26,183 bases of DNA from a virus: positions 1 through 26,183 of IMG/VR virus record IMGVR_UViG_3300042561_000312, one strand, 5' to 3'. Below the pieces are notes generated by a model. The model saw nothing but the letters and a program-made list of their open reading frames with translations, searched no databases and was not told the origin of the DNA. Each line of letters opens with the position of its first letter. The first letter of the stretch is position 1. Made by a program: the position numbers and the translations under genes. This document shows positions 24,293 to 26,183 of the stretch, in pieces.

Positions 24293-24750
24293 GCGCCCTC
24301 CGGGTTGTGCCGCTCACGGCGGTCAAACGCCGTGCCCGACAGATCAGCGTCGCGGTACGGATTATAGCCGTCGCCGCCCTCGTTGTTGACCGCATCCCAC
24401 TCGCGCTCCAGGCGACAACGCTCGGCGCGGGCCTTGGCGGCGGCTGCGATCTTGGATTGCTCAGCGTCGAGTGCCACCCTGGCCGCAGCGTACCCGGCGG
24501 CAATCTCAGCGGCCGTGAAGCCGATCCGCGTGCCTTTCGGAAGACGGTCGCAGTTGGCCCAAATCCAGCCCGCGAGACCGCTCGGCATGCCGGCCAATGG
24601 CGGCGTCACGTAGTATGCCTCGCCGCGCACGATCGGACGGATGTGAGTGTCTTTGCCATCTAACATGATGCGGCCTGCATCGCTAACCGCGATCAGAAGG
24701 GGCTTGCCGTCGATGGTCTTGCTGGCGTCGATGGTCTTGATAGTGGCCAT
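24289..24750 (-). CDS. Hypothetical 153-aa protein, first gene of the leftward cluster
   Basis: ATG at 24750 follows GGCGGAGA on the minus strand. The N-terminal half (residues about 1-70) is beta-rich (GKPLLIAVSDAGRIMLDGKD, then EAYYVTPP) with a GLAGWIWANCDRLP segment. Residues about 78-115 are a long Ala/Glu/Arg helix, and the tail is acidic and Gly-rich. No known family recognised. It lies 102 bp from the divergent gene at 24853, so it is probably controlled by the same palindromic region. Its stop overlaps the start of the next gene. Confidence 0.6.
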   Translation of the reverse strand: MATIKTIDASKTIDGKPLLIAVSDAGRIMLDGKDTHIRPIVRGEAYYVTPPLAGMPSGLAGWIWANCDRLPKGTRIGFTAAEIAAGYAAARVALDAEQSKIAAAAKARAERCRLEREWDAVNNEGGDGYNPYRDADLSGTAFDRRERHNPEGA

Positions 24751-24798
24751 GGTCTGTCTCCGCCCCTGATTGCCGCGAGGCGCCGGTTGATGCTGTGG

Positions 24799-24852
24799 AC
24801 ACTAGCACCGATTTGCGTTGCGCGCAAATGAAATCAGTGCTACATAAAAATT
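24799..24852. promoter_or_regulatory. Back-to-back divergent promoters sharing a palindromic -35 region
   Basis: Rightward: TTGCGC (24818-24823), 17-nt spacer, TACATA (24841-24846), then ATG at 24853, giving a start at or near +1 (leaderless). Leftward, on the minus strand: TTGCGC (24827-24822), 17-nt spacer, TAGTGT (24804-24799), leading to the gene at 24750. The two -35 hexamers overlap within the palindrome TTGCGCGCAA. The -10 hexamers are weak matches to consensus, so these are candidates only. Confidence 0.45.
24803..24842. promoter_or_regulatory. Extended 40-bp dyad, probable operator
   Basis: Outer arms TAGCACCGATTT (24803-24814) and AAATCAGTGCTA (24831-24842) pair at 11 of 12 positions. 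At the exact centre is a perfect 10-bp palindrome TTGCGCGCAA (24818-24827), separated by 3 nt on each side. It covers the -35 and reaches the -10 of the rightward candidate promoter, the expected placement for a repressor site. Symmetry on this scale is unlikely by chance in a 102-bp intergenic region. Confidence 0.65.
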
Positions 24853-25473
24853 ATGCACAGACCGAAGCCCCGAACAATTGTCTCTTGGGTCCGCCACGTC
24901 GGCCGGACCAGCGACGACGCGCAAGTGGCGGCGCACCTTGCCCATGGCGTACCGGCCAGCATGATCGTCGTGGATGGGCGCCGCGTCGGCCAGCGGAAGC
25001 CGGAGGATTGGGCCTATCTGCTGAAAAAGTTGCGGCCCGGCGACGTGCTGGCAGTCACGACATTACGCACGCTCATCGCTCCCAGGCCACGGGAGACGCC
25101 GCATCATGCTTTGGTCCGCGCGCTCCACGAGGTCGAGACCGCCGGAGTTGTGGATGTGGTCGAGATCGGCACGGGCCGCCGCACGTCTCTGCCGCGCGAT
25201 CGTGATACGATGATCGCGGACGCTGTAGCCGCACACCGCCGTGGCGACGTAGGGCGCCCGCCGCAGGGATGGGCCGAGGCCGGCCGGGAGATTATCGAGC
25301 GGCACTGGCACTCCACGCGGCACGCCACCAATGCGGATGCGCTGGCAGCGATACGCGAGGACGCGCGAGCGGCAGGGCTGGTCGAGCTGGCGCGGCTGCG
25401 CAATCCGCAGAGCATCGGCAATCGGTTCGGGCCGAGCGGCCGGGCGGGCAAATCGAAGCCAAAGAAACGATAG
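24853..25473 (+). CDS. Serine-recombinase-like protein lacking catalytic residues; possible regulator
   Basis: 206 aa, close to small resolvase/invertase length. The N-terminus IVSWVRHVGRTSDDAQ loosely parallels the resolvase YxRVSTxDQ start. LLKKLRPGDVLAV (residues 56-68) matches the family's LRPGDxLVV strand, and VGRPPQ (133-138) matches the GRP(P/K) hinge before the helix-turn-helix. At the LDRLGR motif, however, the sequence reads TLRTLIA, so the catalytic Asp/Arg residues are absent, and the Ser position is displaced. The C-terminal part is basic (ending GKSKPKKR), suiting DNA binding. ATG 24853 has no Shine-Dalgarno and sits at the predicted transcription start. It may be a dead recombinase used as a regulator of its own palindrome. 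Family call is tentative. Confidence 0.45.
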   Translation: MHRPKPRTIVSWVRHVGRTSDDAQVAAHLAHGVPASMIVVDGRRVGQRKPEDWAYLLKKLRPGDVLAVTTLRTLIAPRPRETPHHALVRALHEVETAGVVDVVEIGTGRRTSLPRDRDTMIADAVAAHRRGDVGRPPQGWAEAGREIIERHWHSTRHATNADALAAIREDARAAGLVELARLRNPQSIGNRFGPSGRAGKSKPKKR

Positions 25474-25483
25474 GAGGCCAATC

Positions 25484-25528
25484 ATGAGAAATGCGGCAGT
25501 GGAGCAGCTGCGGTCCGGCATTGAGTAG
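25484..25528 (+). CDS. 14-codon leader ORF
   Basis: TAGGAGG lies 6 nt before ATG 25484; the frame encodes MRNAAVEQLRSGIE and stops at 25526-25528, 10 nt before ATG 25539 of the next gene. The best ribosome-binding site in the area belongs to this tiny ORF. It may feed ribosomes to the weakly initiated downstream gene. Alternatively ATG 25491, in the downstream frame, is the true start, with a long 13-nt spacing. Confidence 0.35.
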   Translation: MRNAAVEQLRSGIE

Positions 25529-25538
25529 CCAAAGCGCC

Positions 25539-25868
25539 ATGGACGATGATAAAGGCATCATATCTACTGGTAGTCCGGCGGGTTGCCCTCTCGTCATGAT
25601 CACCTGGGAGGACAGCCGTCAGCCAATCTCGGCATGGACGAGGTTGTCGGAGTTACCGGAGTGCACACCCGTCCAGTGCGTGACGGTCGGGTGGCTCCTG
25701 AGAGACGGCGCTGACGCCAAGGTGATCGCGCAGACTATGGGTGACATTGACTGCGACGACGACATGCAAGCGGGCGGGGTCATGGTGATCCCCGCCCGCT
25801 GCGTTTTGTCGGTGGTAGAGCTAGAGGAGGCTGTGCACCTCACCGCTTCTTGCCGGGCCGCTGAGTAA
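25539..25868 (+). CDS. Hypothetical 109-aa protein (conserved phage type)
   Basis: ATG 25539 gives MDDDKGIIS...; a longer in-frame version from ATG 25491 adds 16 poorly structured residues. The core has LVMITWEDSRQP (about 19-30), VQCVTVGWLLRDGADAKVIAQTMG (about 45-68) and GGVMVIPARCVLSVVEL (about 78-94). I recall this WEDSR / VGWL / IPAxCV pattern from short phage proteins of unknown function. The fold is probably a small beta-barrel. The DNA for its C-terminal part carries an 11-bp GC-rich inverted repeat. Likely coupled to the 14-codon leader. Confidence 0.65.
   Translation: MDDDKGIISTGSPAGCPLVMITWEDSRQPISAWTRLSELPECTPVQCVTVGWLLRDGADAKVIAQTMGDIDCDDDMQAGGVMVIPARCVLSVVELEEAVHLTASCRAAE
25769..25808 (+). 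terminator. Strong intragenic hairpin with short T-run
   Basis: AGCGGGCGGGG (25769-25779) and CCCCGCCCGCT (25790-25800) form a perfect 11-bp, very GC-rich stem with a 10-nt loop, followed by GCGTTTTG. It looks like an intrinsic terminator but lies inside the 109-aa coding region, about 66 nt before its stop. It could attenuate transcription when translation is poor. Confidence 0.4.
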
Positions 25869-25869
25869 G

Positions 25870-26134
25870 CGCCGACGCTGTCAACCAGTACACCCCAGCC
25901 GCGAGCGAAGGTCCCTACAGTTGACTCCCGCCTAGGGGGCGGCCCGGCTAGCCAGTGAAGTGGCGCGTACTGCTGGACTGCTCCCCGCCCATTATTTTGG
26001 TTCCCCTGGAGATGAGCGTCGATCCTGGCCGGGTCCGCTCAAATCCGTCGCACTCAAGCCGGGCAAGGCCCAAGGAGGTAGTCGTGTGGCATCCGACCCG
26101 CAGATTAGCGTAAGCCGTTCGCCGCCGACGCTGT
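25870..26134. repeat. 12-bp direct repeat flanking the gene-free segment
   Basis: CGCCGACGCTGT occurs at 25870-25881 and again at 26123-26134, one copy near each end of the gene-free segment. The second copy also forms the left arm of the hairpin there. Twelve bases of GC-rich sequence can recur by chance, so significance is modest. Confidence 0.45.
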
Positions 26135-26156
26135 GAATATAGCAGCGTCGCGCGGC
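26121..26156 (+). repeat. Long interrupted hairpin near the window end
   Basis: CGACGCTG (26126-26133) and CAGCGTCG (26143-26150) are perfect 8-bp arms around the AT-rich loop TGAATATAG. GCCG (26121-26124) and CGGC (26153-26156) can extend the stem past a small internal loop. No T-run follows. Confidence 0.5.
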
Positions 26157-26183
26157 GACGGCCACCTTACTCCACGGATTCCA

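Larger units (their letters stand above)
25869..26183 (+). other. 315-bp end segment without a convincing gene
   Basis: No ORF longer than about 35 codons with good support. It holds a perfect Shine-Dalgarno AAGGAGG at 26072-26078, but the GTG codons after it (26084, 26086) open only 9- and 16-codon frames. A 33-codon frame from ATG 26012 reads through the same region with GGAG almost touching the start. A TTGACT hexamer at 25921 has no well-placed -10. The segment may be regulatory, encode a small RNA, or lead into a gene outside the window. Confidence 0.4.

Noticed and set aside
23756-24367. 203-codon plus-strand frame across the leftward cluster
   Set aside because: Antisense to four minus-strand genes with good ribosome-binding sites and coupled starts; Arg/Ser-rich product without motifs.
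25921-25955. TTGACT promoter -35 at 25921
   Set aside because: No acceptable -10 at 15-19 nt spacing; the nearest TA-containing hexamer (TAGCCA) is 22 nt away.
1-26183. tRNA genes, integrase or attachment site
   Set aside because: No cloverleaf-like sequence with a T-arm consensus, no tyrosine-recombinase motif and no plausible att core were found by reading; a tRNAscan and profile search would settle it.

Overview
This window looks like one contiguous part of a tailed-phage or prophage genome with a short, podovirus-type tail. It is GC-rich and densely coded, with many start/stop overlaps. The virion genes follow the P22-like order: small terminase, large terminase, portal, scaffold, coat, connector, gp10-like stabilisation protein, then three successive ejection-type proteins. 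Base composition, and the style of the terminase, endolysin and spanin proteins, suggest an alphaproteobacterial (Rhizobiales-like) host. That host call is inference from memory of the families, not from a search.

Layout. Positions 1-8500 (+) hold DNA packaging, head and connector genes. The coat protein resembles the N4-gp56/DUF4043 type rather than P22 gp5, so the module is mosaic. Positions 8500-15115 (+) hold a 39-codon gene, three ejection or internal-virion candidates of 254, 566 and 1178 aa, and a 162-aa unknown. Positions 15176-19965 (+) hold a 1433-aa tail fibre with a long array of YadA-head-like repeats, then two small proteins. Positions 19966-21867 (+) encode a 633-aa protein with one clear phage polyvalent-type ADP-ribosyltransferase (ART) domain, and before it a second segment that appears to be a diverged ART-like domain.

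Positions 21867-23298 (+) are a compact lysis cassette of overlapping genes: a CHAP/NlpC-like endolysin with a hydrophobic tail, an i-spanin, an o-spanin lipoprotein, a one-TM holin/XhlA-like protein and a 32-aa membrane peptide. It ends in a terminator-like inverted repeat. Positions 24750-23508 (-) carry four small coupled genes of unknown role. Between that cluster and a rightward gene at 24853 lies a striking extended palindrome with back-to-back promoter-like elements; the rightward one would give a leaderless mRNA. The gene it drives resembles a small serine recombinase (resolvase) lacking catalytic residues, so a resolvase-derived regulator acting on this palindrome is a reasonable hypothesis. 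A 14-codon leader ORF and a 109-aa unknown follow. The last 315 bases hold no convincing gene, but contain a strong Shine-Dalgarno sequence, a hairpin and a 12-bp direct repeat.

Most promising: the candidate tandem ART protein beside the lysis genes, and the palindromic divergent control region with its resolvase-like gene. No integrase, classical CI/Cro repressor, tRNA or CRISPR array was seen. Family names come from recognised motifs without database searches.
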